Source: Confluentibacter flavum (GTDB lineage Bacteria; Bacteroidota; Bacteroidia; Flavobacteriales; Flavobacteriaceae). Taken from it: 64,000 nucleotides of DNA. Position 1 is the stretch's first letter, and every line of letters begins with the position of its first letter. The translations under genes and the position numbers were made by a program. Below, piece by piece: positions 62,623-64,000 of this stretch. The notes under the pieces are model-generated. The model made no database searches. It saw nothing but the letters and a program-made list of their open reading frames with translations, and had not been told where the DNA came from. Location of the stretch: the NCBI RefSeq assembly GCF_002843175.1, contig NZ_PJEO01000016.1, positions 157,711-221,710 of the forward strand, read 5' to 3'.

Positions 62623-62654
62623 AATAATTCCTGTTTCTTGATATTTTAAAAACG

Positions 62655-62672
62655 CCCTCTTTATTAAGAGGG
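62655..62672 (+). terminator. Terminator after the M1 peptidase gene
   Basis: CCCTCTT-TATT-AAGAGGG is a 7-bp stem with a TATT loop followed by GTTTTT, 32 bp after the peptidase stop and directly upstream of the IS3 element. Confidence 0.8.
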
Positions 62673-62730
62673 GTTTTTATTTTCTTTGATTTGTCTTGTC
62701 CTGAAATAGCGATACACAAAAAGTATCCTT

Positions 62731-63165
62731 ATGGAAAACCACCAAGAAAACCGCTATGTAAAGCGTACACAGAAAGACTACACAATGTCTTTTAAACTAC
62801 AAGTAGTTCAGGAAATTGAACATGGCAAGTTGTCAACTCATGAAGCTTGCCGCAAATATGGGATCCAGGCACGTTCAACAATAGTTGAATGGTTAAGAAA
62901 ATTTGGTAGCTTTGATTGGGAAAACAAAACGCCCTCCAATATGCCAAAATCCCCTGAACAAAAAATAATGGAACTGGAAGCAAAGGTCAAGCTACTTGAA
63001 AAGCAAAAAGCATTTTTAGAACAGCAAGCTTTCGTTGCCGATAAGAAGGCCATCATATTCGATATGATGATTGATATTGCCGAAAAAGAATATCAAATTG
63101 ACATCCGAAAAAACTCGTCACCCGAACAATCGACCATTTTAAAGAACAAGAAAAACAAACAGTAA
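62731..63165 (+). CDS. IS3-family transposase OrfA
   Basis: A 144-residue DNA-binding subunit. The helix-turn-helix lies in the N-terminal half (SFKLQVVQEIEHGKLSTHEACRKYGIQARSTIVEWLRKFG), and a leucine-zipper-type coiled coil follows (IMELEAKVKLLEKQKAFLEQQ). It binds the inverted repeats and joins OrfB as a frameshift fusion. The stop TAA shares its last base with the OrfB ATG (TAATG). The heptamer AAAAAAC at 63108-63114 stands in the right phase (A-AAA-AAC) for -1 frameshifting. Confidence 0.93.
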   Translation: MENHQENRYVKRTQKDYTMSFKLQVVQEIEHGKLSTHEACRKYGIQARSTIVEWLRKFGSFDWENKTPSNMPKSPEQKIMELEAKVKLLEKQKAFLEQQAFVADKKAIIFDMMIDIAEKEYQIDIRKNSSPEQSTILKNKKNKQ

Positions 63166-64000
63166 TGTTTGCCTGTACTTTGTTCGGGGTAGACAGACAG
63201 GTTTATTATCGAAGTATAAAACGTCGCATTATCAAGCAGGACAAGGCAGCATTGGTTGTGAAAATGGTTTTAGAAATCAGAACACAAATGCCAAGGTTAG
63301 GAGCCAAAAAGTTGTACTATTTACTAAATCAAGATTTAAAAACATTGAAAATAGGAAGGGATAAATTTATTGATATACTAAGGGCCAACCACTTATTGAT
63401 CGTTCCAAAGCGTTCGTACCACATAACCACAAACTCACACCATCGCTTTAGAAAGTACAAAAACCAACTACTGGATTTACAAATAACCAGGCCAGAACAG
63501 GTTTGGGTGTCGGACATCACTTATATCGGAAAACGAGAGAAACCTTGTTATTTAAGTTTGATAACTGATGCTTATTCAAAGAAAATAGTGGGCTATAATG
63601 TGTCTGATAATTTAAATACAGAAAGCAGTTTGGTAGCTTTGAAACTAGCTGTTAAGCAGAGAGGAAACACGGGATTACCGTTGATACACCATTCTGACAG
63701 AGGATTGCAATATTGCGCCAATGAATATCAAAAAGAACTCAGTAAGCACAAAATAAACCCAAGTATGACCCAAAACTCTGATCCCTACGAAAATGCTGTG
63801 GCAGAAAGAATAAACGGCATCTTAAAGCAGGAATTCAATATTGACAAATACAACAAAGACTTACCAATTATGAAGCAAATAATTAAAGAAACAGTAGCGA
63901 TTTATAATGAAAAAAGACCGCATTTATCAAATCATATGCTGACTCCAAATCTAATGCACCAGCAAAACAAACTTAAAATGAAAACCTATAAAACTAAATA
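63165..64000 (+). CDS. IS3-family transposase OrfB (DDE), stop at or just past window end
   Basis: The catalytic subunit, open from the ATG at 63165 to the window end (278 codons visible; the last two bases, TA, probably begin the stop). Family marks are FGVDRQVYYRS, an HTH_21-type segment, and the DDE core: the first Asp in VWVSDITYIG, the second in HHSDRGLQYC, and the Glu in SDPYENAVAERINGILKQEF, in the order and spacing of IS3 transposases. The frame is -1 relative to OrfA and stays open back to 63114, so an OrfAB fusion by programmed frameshifting is the expected active enzyme. Confidence 0.93.
   Translation, partial: MFACTLFGVDRQVYYRSIKRRIIKQDKAALVVKMVLEIRTQMPRLGAKKLYYLLNQDLKTLKIGRDKFIDILRANHLLIVPKRSYHITTNSHHRFRKYKNQLLDLQITRPEQVWVSDITYIGKREKPCYLSLITDAYSKKIVGYNVSDNLNTESSLVALKLAVKQRGNTGLPLIHHSDRGLQYCANEYQKELSKHKINPSMTQNSDPYENAVAERINGILKQEFNIDKYNKDLPIMKQIIKETVAIYNEKRPHLSNHMLTPNLMHQQNKLKMKTYKTK

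Larger units (their letters stand above)
62692..64000 (+). mobile_element. IS3-family insertion sequence, right end outside window
   Basis: Two overlapping transposase frames (orfA and orfB in the -1 frame), an A-AAA-AAC slippery heptamer and a left end that starts TGTCTTGTCCTGAAATAGCG at 62692 identify an IS3-family element. IS3 ends begin with TG. The right inverted repeat and the target duplication lie beyond 64000, so intactness cannot be judged, but no damage is visible in the part present. Confidence 0.9.

Overview
The window comes from a Bacteroidota chromosome, most probably a marine Flavobacteriaceae member. The signs are AT-rich DNA, TAnnTTTG-type -7 promoter motifs without clear Shine-Dalgarno sequences, a type IX secretion C-terminal tail on a large exported protein, tRNA without an encoded CCA, and family sequences typical of flavobacteria. 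No species is named because the sequence alone does not fix one.

Layout. (1) 1-3500: histidine degradation (hutU cut by the window edge, hutH) with a divergent LysR regulator. (2) 3650-12892: an LpxH-like phosphoesterase and a glycosyltransferase, a GH1 beta-glucosidase, and a 1782-residue exported multidomain protein (sugar-dehydrogenase-like propeller, malectin, Kelch, T9SS tail). (3) 12999-36290: a 23.2 kb genomic island inserted in a tRNA gene with CAU anticodon. It is bounded by 44-bp direct repeats; the complete tRNA is at the right end and a 3'-end stub at the left end, next to a tyrosine recombinase. (4) 36378-41530: core genes (methylmalonyl-CoA epimerase, rbfA, FtsX-type permease, dusB, lepA). 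(5) 41748-44477: a two-component system. (6) 44786-51927: glycogen synthesis (glgA, glgC, glgB) and a GH31 glucosidase. (7) 52107-58117: three membrane transporters that each carry TrkA-type regulatory domains, plus a DUF202 protein. (8) 58284-62622: an MBL-fold hydrolase and two lipoprotein peptidases (S8 and M1). (9) 62692-64000: an IS3-family element cut by the window end.

The island holds the most interesting content. After the integrase come an iteron-like array, a mobilisation-gene remnant and nested dyads (a possible transfer origin), a divergent XRE regulator / HEPN-type gene pair around a 28-bp palindrome, and a three-gene HipB-HipS-HipT-like toxin-antitoxin system. The centrepiece is a minus-strand run from 34639 to 19227 of twelve tightly packed genes: DUF4007 protein, BrxC/PglY-like ATPase, PP-loop PAPS-reductase-like sulfurtransferase (DndC/BrxP type), an unrecognised 551-residue protein, an AAA ATPase, a PIN-like nuclease, a cysteine desulfurase, a PLD-nuclease/DEAD helicase, a 76-residue protein, a DndD/Rad50-like ATPase with a zinc hook, a 172-residue protein and a 58-residue HTH protein.

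This reads as a DNA sulfur-modification (phosphorothioation-like) defence system combined with BREX-like and nuclease parts. The desulfurase and PP-loop enzyme would supply and insert sulfur, the DndD-like and BrxC-like ATPases would act on DNA, and the PLD-helicase and PIN protein would restrict foreign DNA. That division of labour is inference. No DndB, PglZ, BrxL or DNA methyltransferase is visible, so it fits none of the textbook types exactly.
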